A stretch of 64,000 bases of DNA from Salinicola tamaricis (GCF_003006155.1 NZ_CP023559.1:3534001-3598000), one strand, 5' to 3'. Shown: positions 31,503 to 40,494, numbered from the stretch's first letter. Numbers and translations: made by a program. The notes: a model not told the origin generated them from the letters alone.

Positions 31503-33313
31503 TCAGCTGCGGCGTCCGGTGATTCGGCGCCGGCACGGGCCTCGTCGTCCAGGCGGTGGCGCAGCTCGGTCCAGGCGGCGTAGGTGCTGAGGTAGACCTC
31601 GCCGCTCAGATGGTCGAGAAAGTCGCTCTTCTTGAGCCGATCCATCACCGGGCCCTTGACCTCGGCCAGGTTGAGCGCGATCTGGGAGTCGGCCAGGCGC
31701 GCATTGATCGCCTCCAGGCTCTCCAGCGCCGAGGCGTCGATCATATTGACCGCCGAGCAGATGAGCACCAGGTGGCGCATCGCCGGGCGATCGGCGATCA
31801 GCGCGTAGACGGTATCCTCGAGATAGCGGGCGTTGGCGAAATAGAGACTCTCGTCGATCCGCAGCAGCGCGATCTCGGCGTCGATCTCGGCCTCGTGGCG
31901 GCGCACGTTGCGAAAGTGCTCGGTACCCGGCAGCCGGCCCACCACGGCAGTGTGAGGCGGCTGGTGCGATAGAGATAGAGCGCCAGCGACACACCTACCC
32001 CGGCCATCACGCCAGCCTCGACCCCCTCCAGAAAGGTGAGCACGATGGTGATCAACATGGCGGCGAAGTCGCTTTGTGAGTAGCGCCAGGTCCGCTTGAG
32101 CCCGGGCAGGTCGACTAGGGTCATGGCCGAGACGATGATGCTGGCGGCCAGGGTGGCGATCGGCAGATAGGCGATCAGTGGCGTCAGGCACAGGATCACC
32201 AGGCCCACGCCGAACGCCGCCAGCGCGCCCGCGGCGGGGGTCCGCGCACCGGCATCGAAGTTGATCACGGTACGCGACAAGCTGCCGGTGACCGGCATGC
32301 CCGAGGTGAAGGCGGCGGCGAGGTTGGCACTGCCCAGGCCGATCAACTCCTGATCGGGAGAGATGCGCTCGCGCCGCCGGGCGGCCAGCATCTGTGCCAG
32401 CGACACCGACTCGATGAAGCCCACCACGCTGATCAGAAAGGCGGGCAGCAGCAGCTCGCGCCACACTGACGGATCGAGTGAGGGCAGGCTGAGTGGTGGC
32501 AGGTGAGCGGGAATCTCACCGACCACGGCTACGCCCAGTGCGGGCAGGTCGAGCGTCCCACGACAGTAGCGTGGTGATGGCCACCGCCATCACCGGGCCC
32601 AGGCGCACGATGAAGGTGGCGGTGCCGGCGGCGAGCCCCAGGCGACGCAGTAATGGCGCGGCGCGGCGCATCAGCAGCAGGAAGATCAGCGCGCTCAGGC
32701 CCAGCCCCAGGGTGGGCCAGTGCAACTGGTCGAGATGACGCAGGATGTGCAGGAGCTGGTCGAGCAGCGTGAAGCCGGAGCCGCCGATACCCATCAGACT
32801 AGCAATCTGGCTGGCGGCGATCAGTACTCCCGAGGCGGTCAGCAGCCCCGAGACCACGGGATGACTCAGGAAGTTGGCGAAGAAACCCAGCCGCAGCAGG
32901 CCCATGAGTGCCAGTATCAGCCCCGAGAGCAGCGCTAGCGTGACCGCACCCTGGCTGTAGGCGACGCTGCCGGGCACGAACAGCGGTGACAGCGCCGCGG
33001 CGGTCATCAGCGAGACGATCGCCATGGGGCCGACGGCGAGGGTACGGCTGGTGCCGAACAGGGTATAGGCGATCAGCGGTAGCATACTGGCATAGAGCCC
33101 GGCGACCGCCGGCAGCCCGGCGAGAATGGCATAGGCCAGCGCCTGCGGTATCACCATCAGGGTCACGATGACCGCTGCGATCAGATCCTCGCTGAGCAGA
33201 TGACGATTGTAGTAGGGCAGCCAGGTGATGATGGGAAAGTAGCCGGCGATGCGAGCGCGCAGCCGAATCCGTTCGCGGGGCTCGCTAGCGAGCCATCGGC
33301 GCCATCGGCTCAT
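31503..33313 (-). CDS. SulP-family anion transporter with STAS domain (frameshifts)
   Basis: Sulfate/bicarbonate-type permease of about 600 residues. The N-terminal part has SulP signatures GYFPIITWLPYYNRHLLSEDLIAAVIV, IPQALAYAILAGLPAVAGLYAS and GTSRTLAVGPMAIVSLM. After a break near 32560 (one extra G) the membrane domain continues with GFIESVSLAQMLA, GSANLAAAFTSGMPVTGSLSRT and TPLIAYLPIATLAA. A second break near 31950 leads to the STAS domain (SLYFANARYLEDTVY, LICSAVNMIDASALESLE). The exact C terminus is unclear, since one frame runs on into the convergent isomerase gene and another stops at 31503. Substrate cannot be told from sequence. Confidence 0.85.
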
Positions 33314-33407
33314 CGTGTTTTCGGCCTCTGTTCATAAGCTTATCGTTGGAAGCGATAATGGTGCGCGCTCGCCGGCGTGCATGCAAGCGGGCCGCCGCTG
33401 GACGTGC

Positions 33408-34336
33408 TCAATTGGCCGGCATCTCTCGGGCGAGAAAATCGAGCGCCGCCGCTTCTGCATCGCCACGCAGCAGGAAAGCGGTGATATGGCCGCGCCAGCG
33501 CATCCAGTAAAGCTCGGCGTGGACGCCGTGCGACTGTAGGGCGGTGAACAGCACCCGGGCGTGCTCGGTGGCACCAGGTCGTCCCAGGTGCCATGGAATA
33601 GGAAAAAGGGTGGGGCGCCGGCGTGGACGTGGGTCAGCGGCGATGCGGCGGCATAGGCCTCGGGGAGTTCCTCCTTGGTGCCACCCAGCAGCTGGATCAG
33701 TAACCGGCCGCTGTCCCAGAGCCGTAGATCCGCCGGTGTGCCTCCGGAGACCACCGCGGCGAAGCCGGTATCCGCGCCACCGTAGGGGCGATCGAGCGGG
33801 CTGTCGGTGCCGGCCACCAGGGCGAGCAGGCTGACCAGGTGGGCGCCGGAGGAGTAGCCCAGCCCGGCGATGCGTGCGCGGTCTATCCGCCACTCGGCGG
33901 TGTGGGCATCGATCCAGTGACGCGCGAGCTGCAGATCGTGCAACTGCGCCGGGAAGCGGAACTCGGGGGCGAAACGGTAGCTGACGTTGATCACCACGTA
34001 GCCGTGGCGGGCGAAGCGCTTGGCGATCGGGGTCATGTCGTCTTTCGAGCGCCCCTCCCAGCCGCCGCCGTGAACCATCATCACCGCCGGGCGCAGCTCG
34101 GTGTCCGGAGTATCGGGTAGATAGATATCCGCCGTCAGCGTTTGCGGCCAGTCCGCCGGGGTGAAGCGCTGGTCATGCAGAACCTGGTAGTCGAGCCCCT
34201 GTGGGGTGCGGGCTGCCGCGGCGCCGGAATCGTCGGGTGCGTTGACGTAGGTCGAGCAGCCGCCCAGCGCCACGCTCATCAGTAGCCAGACCCCCATTTC
34301 CCTCAAGCTTCGCAGGGCACGCAGCGCGCGCGTCAT
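33408..34336 (-). CDS. Lipoprotein alpha/beta-hydrolase (esterase/lipase, BD-FAE/HSL-like; one frameshift)
   Basis: Secreted esterase anchored by lipid. From ATG 34336 the signal sequence ends at lipobox LGGC (MGVWLLMSVALGGC). The hydrolase domain has oxyanion motif VMMVHGGGWEGRSKDD, the nucleophile elbow GLGYSSGAHL (Ser), and late Asp and His in FHGTWDDLVPP and RWRGHITAFLL. The frame breaks near 33570, where one G appears missing; repaired, it ends LDFLAREMPAN at 33408. ATG 34375, with GGGAG upstream, is an alternative start that lengthens the n-region. Substrate unknown. Confidence 0.8.
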
Positions 34337-34566
34337 CGTTTGCGTTCGCCATTTCACCACCCATCGCGCCATCATCTCGCCGCTCCCTCGGCCGTCAGTC
34401 GTGACCTCAGCGTAAGCGCTGGCGCGCGATCCGACGAGTTTGGGACCGGGCTTCAGGGCCTGTCCCGCTATCCCCCACGCGATACCAGACACTATCTCTG
34501 AGGCTATCCCATCCTGGTGCGCAGGCCGATGGCGGTAACAGTGCCGTAGCGGTAGCGCTGGTGGCA

Positions 34567-34938
34567 TCAGGCCGAGGCGTCGACCAGGCGCCCCTGATCG
34601 TCGGCGAAGGCCTGGGCGATGCGTAGCATCTCTTCCGAGGGGATCTGACGGATGACCTCGCCAGTGGCTCGGTCGACGACCTGGGTAATCACCTGGCTAT
34701 CGAAGTCACTCAGTTCAAAGCGCAGGCCGTACTGATACATCACGGCGTTGAGCTCATCGATCTGGTCGCTCAGATAGCCCTTGCCCTTACGCTCCTCATC
34801 GTTGGCGGCCGCACTGGCCTCCTGGGCGAATGGCAGATTCTGCCGCGCCTGCTGCATCAGGGTATCGAGGCGCTGCTGCGGCGAACTCCCGGTGCCCAGA
34901 TTGAGCGATAGCGTGTTGAGATCGATGGGGCTGGGCAT
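34567..34938 (-). CDS. flaG: Flagellar protein FlaG
   Basis: A 123-residue FlaG-family protein: a variable N-terminal half, then LRFELSDFDSQVITQVVDRATGEVIRQIPSEEMLRIAQ, the family signature. FlaG is associated with filament length control; its mechanism is not settled. Here it is not next to fliC or fliD but about 12 kb from fliC, directly downstream of a bactofilin-like gene on the same strand. A sigma-28-type promoter upstream of that gene could drive both. Confidence 0.9.
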   Translation of the reverse strand: MPSPIDLNTLSLNLGTGSSPQQRLDTLMQQARQNLPFAQEASAAANDEERKGKGYLSDQIDELNAVMYQYGLRFELSDFDSQVITQVVDRATGEVIRQIPSEEMLRIAQAFADDQGRLVDASA

Positions 34939-35015
34939 GGCTTGTCACTCCCGTTGCGATACTTGGATCAGAGACCTCTGCTGCCAGCATCCAGCCGCTG
35001 TCAGCCATTCGTTGA

Positions 35016-35065
35016 CTAGGCTGTGCACGAAAACTACCTGCGCTCGCTGACTTTTCGTACAAACC
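35016..35065. repeat. Dispersed 50-bp element, copy 2
   Basis: Ungapped partner of 15444-15493. Its ends ACGAAAA (35028-35034) and TTTTCGT (35053-35059) are inverted repeats, so it can form a 7-bp stem. It lies between flaG and the bactofilin-like gene. Confidence 0.6.
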
Positions 35066-35074
35066 CTGTTCGAC

Positions 35075-35669
35075 TCAACGCTGCGGGTCGCCCACGCGAT
35101 GGCCGCCGACATTGAAGCTTCCTGACAGGCATGCGCCCTCATCGCACTTCAAGCGCTGCGCCTTGAGCGTGCCCTGTACCCGTGCGCCAGAGCGATCACT
35201 GCCGCACCCTTCACATGCTGCTCACCCGATACCCGGCCGGCGATATGCAGCGTGCCGGCCCTCAACTGCGGGCCGACCTCGGCCTGTGCGCCGACGACGA
35301 CGTGGTGTTCATCGGCGACCAATAGGCCGTCGAGCCGGCCCTCGACACGGATCGACTCGGCGCAGTCGATATCGCCGATCACGTTGATACTGGCGCCGAT
35401 CAGGTCGCTGCTTCGTCATCCTCGATGCTCGATGACGAGCCTGCCGGTGCCGAAGAGGGCACGGACGAATAGGGAGGTGAATCTTCCGCTGCGGCCTGGG
35501 TCCGATCGGGCTCGGCGCGCTCGCTATCGATGTGGCTCGCCGGCAGCGAGGAAGATCGCGCCATTGACAACGCGTGCTCACGCCGCCGGCGGGCCCGACG
35601 ATAGCCGTCGACCAGCAGCATCAGACAGCAGCTCAGGCTGCCCAGTAGAAGCCATTCTCCCAAATCCAT
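35075..35669 (-). CDS. Membrane-anchored bactofilin-like protein (two frameshifts)
   Basis: One gene read as two overlapping fragments. From ATG 35669 (ribosome site AGGAAGAG) it starts with a TM helix (LLLGSLSCCLMLLVDGYRRARRRR), then a Ser/Glu/Pro-rich linker. A one-base gap near 35403 joins it to a bactofilin beta-helix: LIGASINVIGDIDCAESIRVEGRLDGLL, VVVGAQAEVGPQLRAGTLHIAGRV. A second break near 35198 leads to RSGARVQGTLKAQRLKCDEGACLSGSFNVGG and the stop at 35075-35077. Bactofilins polymerise into cytoskeletal scaffolds without nucleotide. An N-terminal TM anchor is unusual, as most bactofilins bind membrane by a short peptide. It is divergent from a second bactofilin gene and upstream of flaG. 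Confidence 0.75.
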
Positions 35670-35719
35670 TCCGCTCTCTTCCTGTGCGCTAGACCCGCCT
35701 GTCTCGGTGCTCGTTCACG

Positions 35720-35800
35720 ACGCCCGAATCCGCGTCTGCTCACGTCAAGACGCCCGAATCCGCGTCTGTTCACGTCAAGACGCCCACCTCCGCGTCCTGG
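35720..35800. repeat. 30-bp tandem repeat, about 2.7 copies
   Basis: Units begin ACGCCCGAATCCGCGTCTG at 35720 and 35750, differing at one base, with a degenerate partial unit from 35780. They lie in the leader between the bactofilin-like start and its candidate promoter. Confidence 0.85.
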
Positions 35801-35859
35801 CTTTGGCAGGGTGCAGGGGTGGTGTTCCCCACTCTATTGTTTGGGGGTAGTTGATCCTT

Positions 35860-35886
35860 GTATCGGCGCTGATACGCAAACCTTAA
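35860..35886 (-). promoter_or_regulatory. Candidate sigma-28 promoter for the bactofilin-like gene and flaG
   Basis: Read on the minus strand: TTAA (35886-35883), exactly 15 bases, GCCGATAC (35867-35860). The -35 equals that of the first receptor gene and the -10 matches at 7 of 8 positions. The leader to ATG 35669 is about 185 bases. Confidence 0.6.
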
Positions 35887-36014
35887 GGCAGCCGCGGTTT
35901 TCCGATGGCATGCCACGCGATGTTGCCCATTGCGTCTGTCGAGTCATGAGCTGGCGATATCTGAAAGGAGCGAGTAGCGCCTATAGCGGGGCGGGTGATC
36001 GAGGTCACTCGTGA

Positions 36015-36041
36015 TCAAGATATCGGCATGATCGCCGATGA
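36015..36041 (+). promoter_or_regulatory. Candidate sigma-28 promoter for the second bactofilin gene
   Basis: TCAA (36015-36018), exactly 15 bases, GCCGATGA (36034-36041), 64 bases before ATG 36105. The -10 matches at 7 of 8 positions and the -35 at 3 of 4, so it is weaker than the fliC or cheY sites. Confidence 0.45.
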
Positions 36042-36053
36042 AGGAATTCAGCG

Positions 36054-36074
36054 TTCGGGCAGCTTGCGCCCGAA
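36054..36074. promoter_or_regulatory. Leader hairpin before the bactofilin gene
   Basis: TTCGGGC / GCCCGAA 7-bp stem with a 7-base loop, between the candidate promoter and ATG 36105. Function unknown. Confidence 0.4.
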
Positions 36075-36104
36075 TATCGCCAACCCGTGATCGAGAGTTG
36101 TCCG

Positions 36105-36635
36105 ATGTTTCCCAAATCCAGCCAAGCGCTTCGCCAGACCGCTTCGAGTGAGGCCGCCAGCACGCCGACCCGCGGTGGCGAGCCCACCCAGTCTCTGCAC
36201 GGCATGTCCCGGATTGGCGCCAGGACCACGATTCGTGGCGATGTCAACGGCGACGAGGACCTGCTGATCGAAGGCCGAATCGTCGGCGATGTCAGCTTTC
36301 CCCATCATGCGGTAACGGTTGGCAGCGATGGCCAGGTCGAAGGGCGCCTGATCGCCCGAGAAATCACGGTGAAAGGGCGGGTCGAGGGGCAGCTCATCGC
36401 CGCCGAGCGGATCACCTTGAAAGCCACGGCCGAGGTGCAGGGTGAACTCTACGCGCCTGGACTGATCCTCGAAGATGGCGCGGCCTTCCACGGCAACATC
36501 GATATGAACGCCGAGCACGCCGTGCTGCGCGAGGCATTTGGCACCGAGCGCCAGGATGGCCCGGGGGTTCCGACACCTGCGGTGCAGAGTGGCGAAGAGA
36601 TTGAGGATGTCAACGCTGATCGAGCGGCCGAATGA
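36105..36635 (+). CDS. Bactofilin family cytoskeletal protein
   Basis: A soluble 176-residue bactofilin from ATG 36105 (MFPKSSQALRQT); GTG 36087 in the same frame is an alternative. The N-terminal tail of about 40 residues is followed by the right-handed beta-helix repeats typical of the family: ARTTIRGDVNGDEDLLIEGR, VTVGSDGQVEGRLIAREITVKGRVEGQLIAAERITL and GELYAPGLILEDGAAFHGNIDM. A short acidic tail ends it. It polymerises without a nucleotide cofactor in characterised relatives. It sits between the divergent membrane-anchored bactofilin and the sugar-modification island. Confidence 0.92.
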   Translation: MFPKSSQALRQTASSEAASTPTRGGEPTQSLHGMSRIGARTTIRGDVNGDEDLLIEGRIVGDVSFPHHAVTVGSDGQVEGRLIAREITVKGRVEGQLIAAERITLKATAEVQGELYAPGLILEDGAAFHGNIDMNAEHAVLREAFGTERQDGPGVPTPAVQSGEEIEDVNADRAAE

Positions 36636-36644
36636 AGCCAAGGC

Positions 36645-36932
36645 GTGTGTCGAGGCCTTCCCGGTGTGGCGGTCGCTCATCATCCGCTGACTTCTGAATC
36701 CCGCGTATCGAGCGAGACTCTTGGATCGTCGATAAGCGACGAACTGGAGCGCGTAGAGGCACTTATTCGCCGTAACGCTTGTCGCCGATGCGGGCATGCT
36801 GTGGTGGTCGAGAGTGCGCCGGCCGGGTTCCATTTCAAGGTGATGGAACGGTCCGTCTCGATCAGGGCGGAATGTCCGACCAAGGTCGGTATCGCTTGGT
36901 ATGTTCCCGGCATTGGCATTCAGCGGCGATAG
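36645..36932 (+). CDS. Possible small hypothetical protein with a CxxC motif
   Basis: A 95-codon open frame starting with GTG, containing SDELERVEALIRRNACRRCGH and VESAPAGFHFKV. The CRRC pair could bind zinc or be redox active, but no partner pair is clear. Codon use is less biased than in neighbours, no ribosome site stands out, and I recognise no family. It fills the gap between the bactofilin and the aminotransferase. It may not be expressed. Confidence 0.25.
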   Translation: MCRGLPGVAVAHHPLTSESRVSSETLGSSISDELERVEALIRRNACRRCGHAVVVESAPAGFHFKVMERSVSIRAECPTKVGIAWYVPGIGIQRR

Positions 36933-36976
36933 GCCCAGCGTCTTCTACCTTGATGGGCAATCTCAGAAGGTCATAC

Positions 36977-38074
36977 ATGAACGACAAGCCCATCTACGTC
37001 ACCGAGCCGTATCTGCCACCGCTAGACGAGTTCATCCCCTATCTAGAGCAGATATGGGCGAGCAAGAAGCTGACCAACAACGGGCCGATGCACCAGCAGC
37101 TCGAAGCAGCGCTCCGTGATTACTTGGGCGTGCCGGAGATCGCGCTCTTCAACAACGGCACCATTGCGCTGCTTACCGCGCTGCAGGCGCTGAGAATCGG
37201 CGGCGAGGTGATCACTACGCCGTTTTCGTTCGTGGCTACCGGACATTCTCTGCTCTGGAACGGCATCACGCCGGTCTTCGTCGATATCGATCCGCAGACG
37301 TTCAATCTCGACCCCGAGAAGATCGAGGCGGCCATCACGCCGCGCACAACCGCGATCATGCCCGTGCACTGTTACGGGAACCCCTGCGATGTCGCGGCGA
37401 TCCAGGAGATCGCCGATACCTACAACCTCAAGGTGATCTACGACGCCGCGCACGCCTTCGGCGTCGAGGACGCGGGCGGCAGCATTCTGCGCCATGGAGA
37501 CCTGAGCGCGATCAGCTTCCACGCTACCAAGGTGTTCAACACCTTCGAGGGCGGTGCCATCGTCTGCCCTGACGCCAAGACCAAGCGTCATATCGATAAC
37601 CTCAAGAACTTCGGCATCGTCAATGAGACGACAGTGGTGGCATCGGGCATTAATGGCAAGATGAGCGAGATCAACGCGGCCTTTGGTTTGCTGCAGCTGA
37701 AGCATATAGACCAAGCTATTTCCCACAGGGAGAAGGTGTATCGTCACTACTTGTCCCATCTTGGTGGCGTAGATGGGCTCGACATTTTTGAGAACGTCGC
37801 GGGCGGTAAGTCGAATTACGCTTATTTTCCGCTGCTCGTCAATGAACATTATCGAATGACTCGAGACGAACTATATGAGTATTTGCGCGACCATGGGATA
37901 TACGCCAGAAGATACTTTTATCCCTTGCTAAGTGCGCATAGCTGTTATCGTGACCATTCGCCAGCACAGACTCCAGTCGCAGAAAAAATGTCTCGGCAGA
38001 TTCTCTGCTTGCCTATTTCTGGTCAGATTGAGCTCGGCGAGGTGCAGAGAGTGGTGGCTTTGCTGGCAGGGTAG
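36977..38074 (+). CDS. vioA: DegT/DnrJ/EryC1 aminotransferase, VioA-like (dTDP-4-amino-4,6-dideoxyglucose synthesis)
   Basis: PLP-dependent sugar-nucleotide aminotransferase of 365 residues from ATG 36977 (AGAAGG upstream). The N terminus VTEPYLPPLDEFIPYLEQIW, then KKLTNNGPMHQQLE and FNNGTIALLTALQALRIGGEVITTPFSFVATGHSL, resembles VioA-type enzymes that make dTDP-viosamine (Qui4N). IYDAAHAFG and the PLP lysine in SFHATKVFNTFEGGAIV are present. The exact sugar is inferred. Viosamine is a known flagellin modification in Pseudomonas syringae, which fits the location near flagellin. It is the first gene of a four-gene forward run. Confidence 0.82.
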   Translation: MNDKPIYVTEPYLPPLDEFIPYLEQIWASKKLTNNGPMHQQLEAALRDYLGVPEIALFNNGTIALLTALQALRIGGEVITTPFSFVATGHSLLWNGITPVFVDIDPQTFNLDPEKIEAAITPRTTAIMPVHCYGNPCDVAAIQEIADTYNLKVIYDAAHAFGVEDAGGSILRHGDLSAISFHATKVFNTFEGGAIVCPDAKTKRHIDNLKNFGIVNETTVVASGINGKMSEINAAFGLLQLKHIDQAISHREKVYRHYLSHLGGVDGLDIFENVAGGKSNYAYFPLLVNEHYRMTRDELYEYLRDHGIYARRYFYPLLSAHSCYRDHSPAQTPVAEKMSRQILCLPISGQIELGEVQRVVALLAG

Positions 38075-38118
38075 TGACTTCGCCTTCGCGTTGGTTTTTT
38101 AGAGACTATAGTGGTGAC

Positions 38119-39273
38119 ATGGCAAAAATTCTGATTGTCGATACAAACAGGGCAATGATCCCCGTCTGGGAATTCCTGACAGGCAAGGGCCATGAGGTTT
38201 GGGTCGTCGGCGGGCGTTCTGACGAGCCTCTTGCCAAGCATAATGACAAGTATATAAAGCAGGATTATTCCTGTGCCGACACCCTTCGTCGTCTGGTGCT
38301 GGAAGGTGGTTATGACTACATCGTGCCTGGTTGTACCGATGCCTCTTATGTGTCGTGTTCTCAATTGAGTGATCTGTATCCCAGTTTGGAGTCCCAAGAG
38401 AATACTCATTACCTGACGGACAAGATTGCCTTCAAAGACATTGCTGAGTCCTTGGGGCTGTCGGTCGCTAGGCGGATGGCTCTTGCGGACTTGAAAGAGG
38501 TTCCTCGCGTGATTGTCAAACCTGCTGATGGCTACAGCGGGAGAGGCGTCACTACAATAGACACTAGCGATGGGTCTGCTACTCAATCGGCGATAGAAGT
38601 GGCTATAAAACACTCTAGGTCTGGCGCGTTCTTGATCGAGGAGCACAAAACGGGGCAGCTATATAGCTGCTCTGCATTTATTACGCGGGGGCAAGTGCAG
38701 CGATCTTTTTTCGTGCATGAGGATTCCATCAGTAACCCCTATACGGTCGATTACAGCTATCTGGCTGATGATCTGAGCGAGTCGGTCAAGAAAAATGTCA
38801 TAGATGAAATCGAGTGTTTGAGTCGGTATCTCGATCTGAAAGATGGTCTGTTTCATATTCAATTCATCTCCGAGAGAGATGAATATACACTCATCGAATG
38901 TACTCGTCGCTGCCCCGGAGATCTGTATTCAGAGCTTATAGAGTATTCGACGGGTTACCGTTATGCGCAGCGTTATGCTTCTCAGTTCGTGCCGGAAGAG
39001 GCGAACGACTTCGATTCCGTTGGTGTCCAAGAAGAGATCGTTCGTCATACGGTTACGGCGGCATCCAATGGGCGTTATCTAGGCATTTCCTTTGCTGACG
39101 CCGCTAAGATTAAATATTTTCTGCCGATGTGTGCAGCGGGCGATGTTCTACACGCGGGAGATCGGGTGGGAGTGGCCTTCTTTGAGGTGAGCGACAGTGT
39201 AGAGAGAGCACGAGTTTATACCTCGATAAGAAATGGTGGGTTTTATACACTGTTCAAGCGAGAGCTGCCATGA
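38119..39273 (+). CDS. ATP-grasp domain protein (carboxylate-amine ligase type)
   Basis: A 384-residue ATP-grasp enzyme. The N-terminal Rossmann-like domain reads AKILIVDTNRAMIPVWEFLTGKGHEVWVVG. The ATP-grasp core has VIVKPADGYSGRGVTTI, FLIEEHKTGQLYSCSAFI and FHIQFISERDEYTLIECTRRCPGDL with the metal-binding Glu and Arg. I use ATG 38119; a GTG at 38074, overlapping the previous stop, would add 15 residues. The sequence is clearly AT-richer than the flagellar genes. Such enzymes join a carboxylate to an amine, so it might acylate the amino sugar made by the neighbour; that is inference. Its stop overlaps the next ATG. Confidence 0.85.
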   Translation: MAKILIVDTNRAMIPVWEFLTGKGHEVWVVGGRSDEPLAKHNDKYIKQDYSCADTLRRLVLEGGYDYIVPGCTDASYVSCSQLSDLYPSLESQENTHYLTDKIAFKDIAESLGLSVARRMALADLKEVPRVIVKPADGYSGRGVTTIDTSDGSATQSAIEVAIKHSRSGAFLIEEHKTGQLYSCSAFITRGQVQRSFFVHEDSISNPYTVDYSYLADDLSESVKKNVIDEIECLSRYLDLKDGLFHIQFISERDEYTLIECTRRCPGDLYSELIEYSTGYRYAQRYASQFVPEEANDFDSVGVQEEIVRHTVTAASNGRYLGISFADAAKIKYFLPMCAAGDVLHAGDRVGVAFFEVSDSVERARVYTSIRNGGFYTLFKRELP

Positions 39274-40397
39274 GTTGTCTGAAGTTGGGTGTGGTTGGTG
39301 GCGGGCTGAATTCGGCTGTAGGTTATGCTCACTTTGTCGCCGCCCACCTGGATGGGCTCTGGGAGTTTTATGCCGGGGTTTTTAGTCGGGATCACGAGGT
39401 CAATTTGGCAAGTGCTGCGCGCTATCGTGTGCCGAACGATAGGGTGTTTAGCAATGTCGAAGAGCTGCTGAAAAAAGAAGGGAGCCGCCTGGATGCGGTG
39501 CTGATCTTGACACCAACGCCCGTGCATGAAGATGCCGTATTGAAATGCCTTGATGCTGGGCTACCCGTTGTCTGTGAAAAATCACTGACGGTAAGTAGTG
39601 AGAAGGCAAGAAAAATAAAGTCCGTTAGCGAAGCATCCGGTGGCTTCTTGGCAGTCATCTACAATTATTCTGGCTATCCTATGGCGCGGGAAATGCGCTC
39701 ATTAGTAAAAAGCGGGAGCTTGGGAGAGATCGTCAATGTTCGTGCCGAAATGCCTCAGGAAGGTTTTTTGCGAGAGCCCAGCGATAAAAAAGGTAGGGGG
39801 CCTCAGGGCTGGCGCCTCTGTGATGGTAGCGCGCCCACCTTGTATCTCGATTTAGCCATCCATTTGCATCATCTGATTTATTATGTGACGGGGCTTTCTC
39901 CCGCAGCTGTCATAGCCGACCAGGAAAGCTGTGGGCGTTATGATGTCATCGATGATGCTCAGTGTCTTTGCCGATACGACAATGGAAGTCAAGGCCACCT
40001 ATGGTTCAGTAAAAGTGCGTTGGGCTTTCGTAATGGGTTGAAACTACAGGTGTTCGGTACCTTAGGCTCCGTCGAGTGGATGCAATGCAAGCCAGAGGAG
40101 CTGACGATCAGCTACGCCAATGGTCAGCGTATGACCGTAGACAATGCCTCAGGTGTTTCAGTAGCCGCCAATGAGCGCTACATGCGATTTAAGGCGGGGC
40201 ATCCTGCGGGATTCATTGAGGCACTCTCTAATCTTTACCAAGATATTTACTCAGACTTGCTGTACTACCGGGAGCATGGTGCTCAATCTTCTGAAGAAGT
40301 GTTTGGTGCAAAGTTGTCCGTGTCTGGCCTGAAATTTATCGAAGCAATGGTTGCATCAGTCAAGAGTCGTCGCTGGGAAGAAGTTGAGCGTGAATGA
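39270..40397 (+). CDS. Gfo/Idh/MocA family oxidoreductase
   Basis: NAD(P)-dependent sugar or sugar-nucleotide dehydrogenase of 375 residues. The Rossmann motif is LKLGVVGGGLNSAVGYAH, followed by DAVLILTPTPVHEDAVLKCLDAGLPVVCEKSLTVS, where the EK motif is the family's catalytic-site signature. The C-terminal substrate domain has YLDLAIHLHHLIYYVTG. ATG 39270 overlaps the ATP-grasp stop, so the genes are coupled. AT-rich codon use matches its neighbour. The substrate is unknown; relatives act in nucleotide-sugar and cyclitol pathways. Confidence 0.88.
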   Translation: MSCLKLGVVGGGLNSAVGYAHFVAAHLDGLWEFYAGVFSRDHEVNLASAARYRVPNDRVFSNVEELLKKEGSRLDAVLILTPTPVHEDAVLKCLDAGLPVVCEKSLTVSSEKARKIKSVSEASGGFLAVIYNYSGYPMAREMRSLVKSGSLGEIVNVRAEMPQEGFLREPSDKKGRGPQGWRLCDGSAPTLYLDLAIHLHHLIYYVTGLSPAAVIADQESCGRYDVIDDAQCLCRYDNGSQGHLWFSKSALGFRNGLKLQVFGTLGSVEWMQCKPEELTISYANGQRMTVDNASGVSVAANERYMRFKAGHPAGFIEALSNLYQDIYSDLLYYREHGAQSSEEVFGAKLSVSGLKFIEAMVASVKSRRWEEVERE

Positions 40398-40417
40398 GAT
40401 GCGGCTCGATATGGCTG

Positions 40418-40433
40418 TCCAGTGTACACTGGA
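40418..40433. promoter_or_regulatory. Perfect 16-bp palindrome
   Basis: TCCAGTGTACACTGGA lies in the 97-base gap between the oxidoreductase and the next gene, 62 bases before ATG 40495. It may be an operator or a small hairpin. I recognise no specific regulator for it. Confidence 0.5.
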
Positions 40434-40494
40434 TTTTGGGGTGGAGTCTTTTGATAAAGCGTCGTATAGATCATTCATTTTTCTGGGGTAGGTG

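Noticed and set aside
35720..35800. Possible CRISPR-like array
   Set aside because: The 30-base units are directly adjacent with no spacers and only about 2.7 copies, so it is a simple tandem repeat.
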